Shown here one piece after another: positions 1 through 7,909 of a DNA stretch of 64,000 bases. Under the pieces are notes generated by a model. It saw only the letters and a program-made list of their open reading frames with translations. It ran no database searches and was not told the DNA's origin. The stretch comes from an uncultured Eubacteriales bacterium. GTDB lineage: Bacteria; Bacillota; Clostridia; Christensenellales; Aristaeellaceae. Made by a program: the position numbers and the translations under genes. Location: positions 1-64,000 of the forward strand of contig CADCFG010000008.1 in assembly GCA_902800625.1 (NCBI GenBank). Direction: 5' to 3'. Every line of letters begins with the position of its first letter. Position 1 is the stretch's first letter.

Positions 1-69
1 TTGGATAAGGTGAAAGCCAGCGCCTTGAGACGCTGGCCGGTATTCCTTGGGCTTTTAGCCCTTGTGCAA

Positions 70-90
70 ACCACCCGTTTTACGGGTGGT
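70..90. repeat. Perfect 9-bp inverted repeat, possible IS200/IS605-like end
   Basis: ACCACCCGT and ACGGGTGGT form a perfect hairpin with a 3-base loop, lying 28 bases beyond the stop of the minus-strand gene that ends at 119. From memory, very similar hairpins flank IS200/IS605-type elements in Clostridia, so this could be the end of an element lying left of the window. No transposase is visible here. It could equally act as a terminator-like stem for the minus-strand operon, although no T-run follows it. Confidence 0.4.
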
Positions 91-118
91 CATGGTTTGG
101 CCCTGTCGCGGCCTTCGA

Positions 119-1672
119 TCAGCGGCTGGCCTCGTCGTAGAGGGCCTCCAGCAGCTCAGCCGTCACGGAACCGATCTTGTTGTAGACCACCTCGCCCCGC
201 CGGTTCAGCACCACCGTCTGGGGCAGCGTGCCCGTGCCGCCCGCGAGGGCCATCACCGCGTCGTCGCTGTCCAGGGCGAAGGGGAAGGAGAAGCCCTTGT
301 CCGCCAGGAATTCCACCGGATCCTTCGTCACGAGGGACGAGTGCACGGCGATCATGGCGATGTCGCCCTCATGGGCCCTGTACAGCGCGTCGAAGTGGGG
401 CAGCTCCTGGATACAGGGCGTGCAGTGGGTCGCCCAGAAGTTGATGAAGGTGACTTTGCCGCGCGCGTCCGCAAGGTGGAACTCGGTGCCGTCGAAGCAG
501 GTCAGCGTGAAGTCCTCCAGCCGCTGGCCCACCTCGTGGCCCACCGGCGCGTCGCTTTGGAAGTCTTCCGCGGCGGGGGCATCGGTCTCGGCGGGGGTTT
601 CGGTCTCGATCGGCGCTTCGGCCTCGACCGGCGCCCGGGGCGCGCCGCCCTTCCCGGCGGGATCCAGCGCGTTGAACCACACGAGCGCCAGTCCCAGCAG
701 CGCCAGCGCCGCCGCCCAGAGGACGCGGCCCGTTCGCCTGCGCCGCGCCGGCGCGCCGGTACTGTCGCCCGCGCAGAGCATGTCCGGAGCCTTGAGGGTG
801 ACGCTGCCCGCCTTGACGGAGATCGCTCCCCGGCTGCAGGACGCCATGCACTTGCCGCAGTGGATGCACTCGTGGTCGCCCACCCGGCGCACGTCCATCC
901 CGCAGGCGCGCACGCACGCGCCGCAGCGGTTACAGCGGCCGTCGTCCACCCTCACGCCCACGATGTTGAACCGGTTGAACAGGCCGTAGATCGCGCCCAG
1001 CGGGCACAGGAAGCGGCAGAAGGCCCGGTAGCAGAACACGCAGGCCAGGCCGATGGCCGTCATGATGACGAACTTGCGGGTGAACAGCGCGCCCAGCATG
1101 CCGAACATGCCCCCGTTGGCGGGGTTGGCCAGCAGGCCCACGGCGCCCTCCAGCGTGCCGGCGGGGCAGATGTACTTGCAGAAGCCGGGCAGGGGAATGC
1201 CCTCTTTCAGGGCATACCACAGCGGCACGGCTGCGACGAACACCGCCAGCAGCAGGTATTTCAGCCATGACAGCGCCCGGGTGAGCCGGCTCTTCCTCAG
1301 CTTCGGCGTGGGGATTTTGTCCAGCAACTCCTGCACCAGCCCGAAGGGGCACAGCCAGCCGCAGATGGTGCGGCCCAGGATCACGCCGTAGAGCAGCACG
1401 ATGCCCAGCACGTACCAGCCCGCCCGGTGATCGGCAGAGGCCAGCGCGTTCTGGATGGCCCCCAGGGGGCACGCGCCCACCGCGGCGGGGCAGGAATAGC
1501 AGTTGAGGCCCGGGGCGCACAGGTATTTCCCGCTGCCCTTGTAGATCTCGCCGGTGATGAAGCCCTTGACACAGGCGTTGTGCAGCAGCGCCGAGTAGAG
1601 TTGGACCAGCCGGCGGGTGGTGGGCCGGTGGGCCTGCCGCCAGGATGCTTTCGGTTTATCCAAGGCCAACAC
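119..1672 (-). CDS. Membrane polyferredoxin fused to a TlpA/ResA-like thioredoxin domain
   Basis: Probable membrane-bound electron-transfer protein that delivers electrons to an extracytoplasmic thiol-disulfide or redox partner. Residues 50-235 resemble the NapH/NosR-type membrane ferredoxin, with Cys motifs at 58-69 (CYSCP, ACP), GRTICGWLCP (100-109), CKYICP (165-170) and CRFLCP (219-224). Two 4Fe-4S clusters follow: C247/C250/C253/C257 and C269/C272/C275/C279. A further membrane helix lies near 318-335, then a Glu/Thr/Pro linker, then a thioredoxin fold from about 380 with the active site WATHCTPC (C417, C420). The frame overlaps the upstream gene by 17 bases. The GTG at 1672 is only one base from a GGAG, so a TTG at 1669 or 1663 may be the true start. 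The fold assignments are firm; the partner and direction of electron flow are unknown. Confidence 0.85.
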   Translation of the reverse strand: MLALDKPKASWRQAHRPTTRRLVQLYSALLHNACVKGFITGEIYKGSGKYLCAPGLNCYSCPAAVGACPLGAIQNALASADHRAGWYVLGIVLLYGVILGRTICGWLCPFGLVQELLDKIPTPKLRKSRLTRALSWLKYLLLAVFVAAVPLWYALKEGIPLPGFCKYICPAGTLEGAVGLLANPANGGMFGMLGALFTRKFVIMTAIGLACVFCYRAFCRFLCPLGAIYGLFNRFNIVGVRVDDGRCNRCGACVRACGMDVRRVGDHECIHCGKCMASCSRGAISVKAGSVTLKAPDMLCAGDSTGAPARRRRTGRVLWAAALALLGLALVWFNALDPAGKGGAPRAPVEAEAPIETETPAETDAPAAEDFQSDAPVGHEVGQRLEDFTLTCFDGTEFHLADARGKVTFINFWATHCTPCIQELPHFDALYRAHEGDIAMIAVHSSLVTKDPVEFLADKGFSFPFALDSDDAVMALAGGTGTLPQTVVLNRRGEVVYNKIGSVTAELLEALYDEASR

Positions 1673-2096
1673 ACTCCGTACAGATCGTAATCGCTTTGTA
1701 GAGCACGTCGCGGGCGCTTCCGTTGAGGACGCCGGCGACGATCAGCGCAGCCGCCAGGGCGAGTATTGCGGCCTGGACGGCGCGCTGTTTTTTGGGCCGC
1801 GCAGGCTGGCCGGCTGCCCGGGCGAAGTATGCGCCCTTGACTGGCTTCTCGCCGCCTTCGTCCCGGATGCCCAGCGCCAGCCCCGCGATCAACAGCCCCA
1901 GGCCCGCGAAGAACAGCGGCGCCATGGCCGCGAGGCGACGGGCGACGATCTGCGGCGTGTAGATGCTCGCCAGGGGGTCCAGCGCCCTGCGGGCCATGCC
2001 CTCGCGGCAGATGGAAACCGCCGAGACCGCCAGCAGCGCCGCCAGCGCGACGCAGACGACGGCCTGGAGGATCAGGTATACTCTGCTCTTGTTCAT
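1656..2096 (-). CDS. Small membrane protein with C-terminal CxxC motif (CD1871A-like tail)
   Basis: 146 aa. The start at 2096 is chosen because GGGAGTGGAG lies just upstream; an ATG 13 codons earlier lacks such a site. Three hydrophobic segments are visible (about residues 5-28, 55-75 and 107-128). The protein ends in ITICTECVGLG, a CxxC tail that I recognise as resembling the small CD1871A-type CxxC proteins of Clostridia, which occur beside ferredoxin/TlpA genes. Its stop lies inside the start region of the ferredoxin-thioredoxin gene, so the two are translationally coupled and probably work together in redox transfer. A minus-strand TATAAT occurs at 2167-2162, about 65 bases upstream, as a possible -10 with no good -35. 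Function unknown beyond this. Confidence 0.75.
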   Translation of the reverse strand: MNKSRVYLILQAVVCVALAALLAVSAVSICREGMARRALDPLASIYTPQIVARRLAAMAPLFFAGLGLLIAGLALGIRDEGGEKPVKGAYFARAAGQPARPKKQRAVQAAILALAAALIVAGVLNGSARDVLYKAITICTECVGLG

Positions 2097-2194
2097 ATCG
2101 CTCCACTCCCGGCAGGGATTCGCTTGTTCGATCATGTCCGGCGCGCCGCCGGGTCGAAATCATTATATATTGCGCCGTCGAATGGTTATTCGGT

Positions 2195-3100
2195 CTACAG
2201 CAGCAGGTTGACGAAGCCCATGATGCAGCCCAGCAGCGCGCCGAGGTAGACGATGGCCCGCAGCTCGTGCTTCATGATTTCGAAGGCCGTCCGTTCGATT
2301 TCCGTGGCGTCCAGGCCGTTGATCTTGTCCACCACGATCTTTTCGATGTCGATCGCCTGCAGGAGCCTGCCCAGGTTGTCGCCCAGCAGGCTGGTGTACA
2401 GCTCCAGCACGCCGTTGGTGACCTGCTCCTCCCGGTCCTTGTATTTCTCGTACAGGTCGCACAGCCGCATCTGCATCAGCTCGCCCCGATAGCGGTTGAC
2501 CAGGGCCGCCGCGGCGTCCGGCGCACGGTCGGCGATGAGCTCGTTCACCTTCTCCGCCAGCTTGTCGCGGATAGCCTCCTTGGTGTTGTTGCCGTCGATC
2601 AGCATGGAGAACAGCTTGTTCTGGGTGAGAAAGTCCATCCGGTTCCCGATGATGCTGTCGACGATCTCGTGCCCCAGCCTGGCTTCGACGATCTTCGCGC
2701 TCAGCGCCTCCGCCAGCTTCTTTCGCATGGATTCGCCGCTGGGGTTCACCCGGTCGCGGAAGGCGGGCTGGCGCAGGATTTCGTACACCGTGCGCTCGTC
2801 CTGTGAAAACGAGCGCAAAAACCCGGTGATCTTCCCATGCAGGGTGTCCAGGGTCTGCCGGGAGAGCAGCGTCTGGCGCAGGGTCTCCTCGTTCAGCAGC
2901 TGCTGGCTGACCACCTCGCCGATGGACTGGGCGATGCGCCCCTGCTGGCTGGGGATCAGGCCCGGCGTCATGGGGATGTGGAACCGGCCGATGTACATGG
3001 CCTTTCGGGGCCGGAACAGCATCCGAATGGCCAGGTCGTTGGTGATGTATCCGATAATGCCGCCCACCAGGGGGGCGAGGATGACCCGGGGTATAATCAT
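2195..3100 (-). CDS. DUF445 family membrane protein (YheB-like)
   Basis: 301 aa from the ATG at 3100, which has a GGAG about 10 bases upstream; the longer frame adds 23 residues without a site. The N-terminus (IIPRVILAPLVGGIIGYITN) and the nearby motif AIRMLFRPRKAMYIG followed by TPGLIPSQQ are typical of DUF445 proteins. These have a short N-terminal membrane segment, a long helical middle and a C-terminal hydrophobic hairpin, here in the last 25 residues. The biochemical role of the family is not established. It is separated by 98 bases from the downstream CxxC gene on the same strand, so co-transcription is possible but that gene may have its own promoter. Confidence 0.85.
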   Translation of the reverse strand: MIIPRVILAPLVGGIIGYITNDLAIRMLFRPRKAMYIGRFHIPMTPGLIPSQQGRIAQSIGEVVSQQLLNEETLRQTLLSRQTLDTLHGKITGFLRSFSQDERTVYEILRQPAFRDRVNPSGESMRKKLAEALSAKIVEARLGHEIVDSIIGNRMDFLTQNKLFSMLIDGNNTKEAIRDKLAEKVNELIADRAPDAAAALVNRYRGELMQMRLCDLYEKYKDREEQVTNGVLELYTSLLGDNLGRLLQAIDIEKIVVDKINGLDATEIERTAFEIMKHELRAIVYLGALLGCIMGFVNLLL

Positions 3101-3177
3101 GGCTTGAAAACTCCCATCTTGCTTGTTTGTTCGCATTTCGGGTTGGCCGCGGAAATGCCGGAATCGCATTTTACACC

Positions 3178-3206
3178 ATTATACCCCCTCCGGGCAAGCG
3201 GCGCAA
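3178..3206 (-). promoter_or_regulatory. Probable promoter of the DUF445 gene
   Basis: On the minus strand there is a TATAAT -10 (complement of 3178-3183) preceded, 17 bases away, by TTGCGC (complement of 3201-3206). The -10 is perfect; the -35 matches only at TTG. The predicted leader is about 70 bases. Confidence 0.5.
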
Positions 3207-3268
3207 TGCCGTTTGGGGAAAAGCGGCGCCTTTCAGCACGATTTGGGAAAACGACGGTTAAAAAACTA

Positions 3269-3297
3269 TATACAAAGGCGTTAAAATGTGATAAAAT
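3269..3297 (+). promoter_or_regulatory. Probable promoter of the LRR gene
   Basis: TATACA (3269-3274), a 17-base spacer and TAAAAT (3292-3297), 45 bases before the start codon. Each hexamer has four or five matches to the sigma-A consensus, in a locally AT-rich stretch. Confidence 0.55.
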
Positions 3298-3341
3298 GAC
3301 ATTATGGTGTAATCATATGTTCAATTCGAGGGAGGGTGTTC

Positions 3342-5255
3342 ATGATGATGTCATTCAGTCGAAAGCTCGCGGCGGTTCTGGCGCTGCTGGTGCTCCTGGT
3401 TTCCATCCCCTGGGCCATGGCGGCCAATTCGTCCGACGGCACGCTGAAACTGCCTGCCGGTCTGAAGGAAATAGGCTATGAGGCATTTATGAACGACACG
3501 TCCATCACCGATGTGGTGGTTCCAAGGGGCGTGACATATATCGGCAGCAGTGCGTTTTGGAAGTGCACCAGACTCAAAAGCGTCGATATACCGGGGACGG
3601 TCGAGCTGATTGACAACTGGGCCTTTTACGGATGCGAGGCGCTGACCCAGGTGACCCTCCGCGAAGGCATCCGGGAGATTGAATGGGAAGCATTCGAAGG
3701 ATGCAAAGCCCTCACGGAGATCACGCTGCCCTCGTCATTGGAGTATATTTCCAATTACGCGTTCAATGGTTGCGACAATCTCAAGACGGTGCATGTTCAG
3801 GAGGGGACCTATGCCTACACCTGGGCCGTGGAAAACGGGTATATCCCCCTGGATGGGCCGCTGACCGTCATGCCGCTGCTCTACGACGGCGACGTCAGCG
3901 GCCAGGGCGACGCCATCCTTTGGGATCACCTCTGCGGCGGTCATCGCCCGGGGGGCTCCAGGGAAATTGGCCTCGCCTACCGAGCCGATGAGGCGACCGC
4001 GGTCAGCATGGATTTTGACTGGGGAAGCGAAATATACGGTGATTGTGACTACGATAACGACAGCAACACACTGAAGTTGAACCAGACGAGGGGCAATATC
4101 TACCTTGAACTGGAATACAACCACACCGGCCAGGCCCGCGAGGGGCATATCGTGTTTTCGTCGGAAAACCACACAGTCACGGTGACGATCCGGCAGCTGC
4201 CGTACCTGATGCCCGAATTGACGGCGCCGTCGGAGCTGGCCGGGAAGGTGAGCTTCTACAGCTATGATTCTATTAAGGCCGTATTTGATCACGACGATTT
4301 GGTCTTCACCTGGTCCACCGTGCCCGGCGCGACGGCCTATGACATCGGCGTGAATACGATCAATCGCCCCCAGGACGGCTCGGATGGCTGGGTGCCCTCC
4401 GTCAGCTATTCCTCCGGCGAAATCAAGGGCGGCAGCTTCTCTTTCAAGGTCGACAAGGACTGGCTGGATCCGAACTGGAGATACAATGATACGGTATGGG
4501 TCGCCGTGCATGACGCCTACGGCCATGTATACGACAGCTATTGGCATTTCGAAATCTACGACGAAAGTGCTCCGGAATGGCAATACGAGGTCATCACCAA
4601 TGCTCAAGGCGCCGCCACGAATGGCATCCGCATCACCCGCTGGAATCACTTCATGAAAGAAGAAGCCGCCGTTCCCGGTGCCATCGACGGGCATCCCGTG
4701 AAGGAAATAGATGGCGGTGCTTTCGAAAACTGCAATAATCTGACGAAGGTTGTCCTCCCGAACACCGTGGAATCGATCGATGAATATGCGTTTGAGGATT
4801 GTCTAGCCCTTGCCCTCGTTGTGATTCCGGGAAGCGTGAACAGCATCCATGAAGACGCGTTCTACGGGTGCCCTGTTTACTTCATCGACGCGCCGGAGAA
4901 CAGTTATGCCTACAACTGGGCGCTGGAGCGGGGCCTGCTGCCGGAGGAGACGGACTGCGTCCTGGAGTCCGAGCATCCCTACGCTAATAATTCCACAAAG
5001 ACATGGACCTATACCCATCCCGGAGAGGCCGATGCGCTCAAGGTCACCTTCGCAAAGAGGACGAGTTTTGAGAAGAACTACGACGAATTACACATCACGG
5101 ATGCCAGCGGTGAAACGAAGCAGTATACCGGCCGGGAGCTGTCCGGCGTGACGCTCACGCTGCCCGGGAACCACTTTGAACTGCAGCTCACTTCCGACGA
5201 ATCGGTCCAGGATTATGGCTTCAGGATCGTCCGCGTGGAGGCTGTGAACAATTAG
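3342..5255 (+). CDS. Secreted BspA-type leucine-rich-repeat protein with C-terminal CUB-like domain
   Basis: 637 aa. GGGAGG at 3330-3335 points to the ATGs at 3342-3350. A clear signal peptide (residues 1-26, ending AMAA) implies export. BspA/TpLRR (LRR_5) repeats occur in two clusters, about residues 28-175 and 435-545, with units of the form 'GCxxLxxVxLPxxVxxIxxxAF'. Between them lie beta-rich segments that I cannot name. The last 95 residues resemble a bacterial CUB-like domain (TWTYTHPGEADALKVTF and a YDxLHI element). No sortase or other anchor is seen. Proteins of this kind bind host or matrix components in other bacteria; the ligand here is unknown. Base composition looks less GC-rich than in its neighbours, which may indicate separate origin. 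Confidence 0.88.
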   Translation: MMMSFSRKLAAVLALLVLLVSIPWAMAANSSDGTLKLPAGLKEIGYEAFMNDTSITDVVVPRGVTYIGSSAFWKCTRLKSVDIPGTVELIDNWAFYGCEALTQVTLREGIREIEWEAFEGCKALTEITLPSSLEYISNYAFNGCDNLKTVHVQEGTYAYTWAVENGYIPLDGPLTVMPLLYDGDVSGQGDAILWDHLCGGHRPGGSREIGLAYRADEATAVSMDFDWGSEIYGDCDYDNDSNTLKLNQTRGNIYLELEYNHTGQAREGHIVFSSENHTVTVTIRQLPYLMPELTAPSELAGKVSFYSYDSIKAVFDHDDLVFTWSTVPGATAYDIGVNTINRPQDGSDGWVPSVSYSSGEIKGGSFSFKVDKDWLDPNWRYNDTVWVAVHDAYGHVYDSYWHFEIYDESAPEWQYEVITNAQGAATNGIRITRWNHFMKEEAAVPGAIDGHPVKEIDGGAFENCNNLTKVVLPNTVESIDEYAFEDCLALALVVIPGSVNSIHEDAFYGCPVYFIDAPENSYAYNWALERGLLPEETDCVLESEHPYANNSTKTWTYTHPGEADALKVTFAKRTSFEKNYDELHITDASGETKQYTGRELSGVTLTLPGNHFELQLTSDESVQDYGFRIVRVEAVNN

Positions 5256-5373
5256 CCGGGCGATGAACGCGCCTGGAGGGGAAGAGCGGATCATGGCGCG
5301 TTTCCCAAAGCCCTGAAGCGCGTCTTCGACGTTCTTGACGGCATTTCTGGGTTGACTGTCCCCGACCTGCAAA

Positions 5374-5397
5374 CCAGCCAGCAATGGCTGGTTTTTT
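5374..5397 (+). terminator. Rho-independent terminator after the LRR gene
   Basis: CCAGCCA, loop GCAA, TGGCTGG, then six Ts. It lies about 120 bases after the LRR stop and before the kinase promoter. Confidence 0.85.
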
Positions 5398-5433
5398 CTC
5401 GGCTGTCCCGCCTGGGTTTGCGGTCCGGCCCGG

Positions 5434-5462
5434 TTGAAACGCAATCCGGTCTGTGGTAAAAT
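5434..5462 (+). promoter_or_regulatory. Promoter of the kinase/regulator operon
   Basis: TTGAAA (5434-5439), a 17-base spacer, TAAAAT (5457-5462); start codon 35 bases downstream. A good sigma-A-type promoter placed immediately after the preceding terminator. Confidence 0.75.
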
Positions 5463-5496
5463 ACGAGGCGAAAGACCGGACGGAGGGGGCGGCGGC

Positions 5497-6876
5497 ATGG
5501 GCACACTCTGGACGCGGCGCGGCCTGCGCCAGGCGGCGGCACTGGTTGCGGTTGCGGCTGCGTGCGCCCTGCCGGCCCGGGCCGAGGCCGCCGAAACGCT
5601 GTCGCATTTCATTCAGCGGCACTATCTGGAGTCGCTGGGGGTGCTCCCGGCGCTGGTGCTGCTGGCGCTGCTTTGGATCATCGTTGGCGTCGACCGGTAC
5701 ATTCGCCCCGATTTGAAGCGCACCATGCGGATCATCATCGCCGTGCTGCTCAGCCTGGTGGTTCAGAACTACCTGGAATACCGGCTGGCGGCGGGTGAGC
5801 CCCGGTGGCTGGCGCGCACGCTGCTGGCCATCTACGGATACGCGGCGCGGCCGGTGATCCTGGCGCTGTTCTTGAAGGTGATCGCGCCGCAGAAGCGGCT
5901 TAAGTGGGCCTGGGCGCTGGTGACTGTGAACGCCGCCGTGAACGCCACGGCGCTGTTTTCCCACATCTGCTTCTGGATCGACGGGAAGAACCACTATCAG
6001 GGCGGCCCCCTGAGCGGCATGTGCCTCTGGGTCAGCCTGATCCTGATGGCCTGCTGGTTCTGGATGATGGCCCGGATGTTCCAGCCCCAGAAGCGCAAGG
6101 AGACCTGGGTGCCGGTTCTGGCGCTGGGGCTGATCCTGGCGGCGCTGGTGCTGGATAACAACGTAGGCGCCCTTGGCCAGCCCATATCCTACCTGACCAT
6201 CGCGGCGGTCATAGGCTGCCTGGCCTGCTATATCTGGCTGCACCTGCAATTCGTGCGGGAGCACGAGCAGGCGCTGATGGCCGGGCAGCGGGTGCAGCTG
6301 ATGCTGAGCCAGATCAAGCCCCACTTCCTGCACAACTCTCTGGCGGTGATCGCGGAGCTCTGCGACAGCGACCCGCAGCTGGCCAAGGCCGCCACGGTGA
6401 AGTTCTCCAAGTACCTGCGGGGCAACATGAACTCCATCGACGCGGCGCGAGCCATCCCCTTCGAGAAGGAGCTGAGCCACACGCGGCTGTACCTGGAGAT
6501 CGAGCAGCTGCGCTTTGAGGACGCGCTGACCGTGTGCTACGAGATCGCCTGTACCGATTTCAGCATCCCCGCGCTGACGGTGGAGCCGCTGGTGGAGAAT
6601 GCCGTGCGCCACGGCGTGCGGGAGAACCCCGACGGCAGGGGCACGGTGACGATCCGCACCCGCCAGCTGCCGGACGCCTATGAAGTGTCCGTGGTGGACG
6701 ACGGCCCGGGCTTTGATCCCGACCACGTCCAGGATGACGACAGGCCCCACGTGGGCATCGAGAACGTGCGCCAGCGGCTCAGGCAGGTCTGCGGCGGCAC
6801 GCTGGACATACGCTCCGCCCCGGGCGAGGGCACTACGGCCACGATTTGGCTGCCCAGGGACGACACAAGACAGTAA
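5497..6876 (+). CDS. LytS/YehU-family sensor histidine kinase
   Basis: 459 aa. Start at 5497 after GGAGGGGG; the in-frame TTG at 5434 is inside the promoter. About six or seven hydrophobic segments (residues 10-260) form the membrane sensor. The cytoplasmic part carries the His_kinase box QIKPHFLHNSL with the phospho-accepting H276, then an N box (EPLVENAVRHGV, about 363-374) and a G box (DDGPGF, about 402). This is the arrangement of kinases that usually pair with LytTR-type regulators. The partner regulator starts 36 bases downstream. The signal is unknown; the position immediately upstream of the two giant surface-protein genes makes those plausible targets, which is inference only. Confidence 0.9.
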   Translation: MGTLWTRRGLRQAAALVAVAAACALPARAEAAETLSHFIQRHYLESLGVLPALVLLALLWIIVGVDRYIRPDLKRTMRIIIAVLLSLVVQNYLEYRLAAGEPRWLARTLLAIYGYAARPVILALFLKVIAPQKRLKWAWALVTVNAAVNATALFSHICFWIDGKNHYQGGPLSGMCLWVSLILMACWFWMMARMFQPQKRKETWVPVLALGLILAALVLDNNVGALGQPISYLTIAAVIGCLACYIWLHLQFVREHEQALMAGQRVQLMLSQIKPHFLHNSLAVIAELCDSDPQLAKAATVKFSKYLRGNMNSIDAARAIPFEKELSHTRLYLEIEQLRFEDALTVCYEIACTDFSIPALTVEPLVENAVRHGVRENPDGRGTVTIRTRQLPDAYEVSVVDDGPGFDPDHVQDDDRPHVGIENVRQRLRQVCGGTLDIRSAPGEGTTATIWLPRDDTRQ

Positions 6877-6912
6877 AAAAACGCAGATATACCAACGACG
6901 GGAGGCACGCTG

Positions 6913-7710
6913 ATGCTGATATACGCCATCGACGACGAGCCGCGCCTGCTGCGGGCGCTGCACAGGGCCATCGAAAGGGCGGAGCCCCGGGCCGAGATCA
7001 TGGACTTCCCCCTGGCCACCGAGGCGGTGCGCGCCATCGAGGCGGGTGGGCCGCTGCCGGACATCGTGTTTTCGGACATCCGGATGCCCCAGATGGACGG
7101 CCTGGCGCTGGCCAGGCGGCTGAAGGCCATCGCGCCCCGGGCGAAGGTGGTGTTCGTCACGGGCTATGAAGAGTATTCCCTGGACGCCTACCGTGTCCAC
7201 GCCAGCGGCTACATCACCAAGCCCGTGGAGGTGGAGCGCGTCCGCGAGGAGATCGAAAACATCGCGCCCGCCCGACCGGAAATGCCGGAGGGGCTGTGGG
7301 TGCGCTGCTTCGGGCCCTTCGAGGTATTCTGGAACCGCGCGCCGCTGGCCTTTGCTCGCCGCCAGACCAAGGAGCTGATGGCCTTTTTGATCGACCGGGA
7401 GGGCGGCAGCTGCACGGCGGAGGAGATCGCGGCGGCGCTCTGGGAGGACGAGGACAACCTCGCGGCTGCGAAGGCGCGGCTGCGCACGCTGATCAACGAT
7501 CTGAAGAACGCGCTGGCGAAGGTGGGCATGGAGGACGCGCTGGTGCGCCGCAGCGGCCAGCTGTCGGTGCTGCGGGATAGGATTCCCTGCGATTACTACG
7601 CCATGCTCGACGGCGACGCGCGGTGGTCCGGCGCGTTCTACGGCGAGTATATGTCCCAGTACAGCTGGGCGGAGGCCACGCGGGGCCGACTCAGCTTCCG
7701 GGACAATTGA
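6913..7710 (+). CDS. Response regulator with SARP-like winged-helix output domain
   Basis: 265 aa; GGAGG 8 bases before the ATG. The receiver domain (residues 1-118) has the acidic pocket D7/D8, phospho-acceptor D55 in SDIRMPQMDG, a Thr in VVFVTG and a Lys in YITKP. The C-terminal part (about 128-265; FGPFEVFWNRAPLAFARRQT, and later YSWAE) resembles the winged-helix/BTAD start of SARP/AfsR-type activators rather than the LytTR domain expected beside a LytS-like kinase. It is co-transcribed with the kinase and followed by a strong terminator, so the pair is a self-contained two-component operon. Confidence 0.87.
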   Translation: MLIYAIDDEPRLLRALHRAIERAEPRAEIMDFPLATEAVRAIEAGGPLPDIVFSDIRMPQMDGLALARRLKAIAPRAKVVFVTGYEEYSLDAYRVHASGYITKPVEVERVREEIENIAPARPEMPEGLWVRCFGPFEVFWNRAPLAFARRQTKELMAFLIDREGGSCTAEEIAAALWEDEDNLAAAKARLRTLINDLKNALAKVGMEDALVRRSGQLSVLRDRIPCDYYAMLDGDARWSGAFYGEYMSQYSWAEATRGRLSFRDN

Positions 7711-7734
7711 CGATAAAAATAGGGTATTTTTGTG

Positions 7735-7769
7735 AAAAAAGGAAGGAAACGGTGGTTTCCTTCTTTTTT
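7735..7769 (+). terminator. Rho-independent terminator after the two-component operon
   Basis: GAAGGAAAC, loop GGTG, GTTTCCTTC, then six Ts, with a preceding A-run extending the stem. It may work in both directions. Confidence 0.88.
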
Positions 7770-7909
7770 GGGCTTTTACGGCCCTGAACAGCGGTTTTTT
7801 GAACGTTTTTGTTCGCCGGATCGGGTACAATAAATAAAATATGGATTAATATACCCTATTGCGGTTTTGAGTGGTGCGAACGACCCCACGCATACAGGAG
7901 GAAGAGATC

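Noticed and set aside
5221..7830. 869-aa minus-strand frame covering the kinase and regulator
   Set aside because: It runs across the well-supported promoter, two complete plus-strand genes and a terminator, and has no domain of its own.
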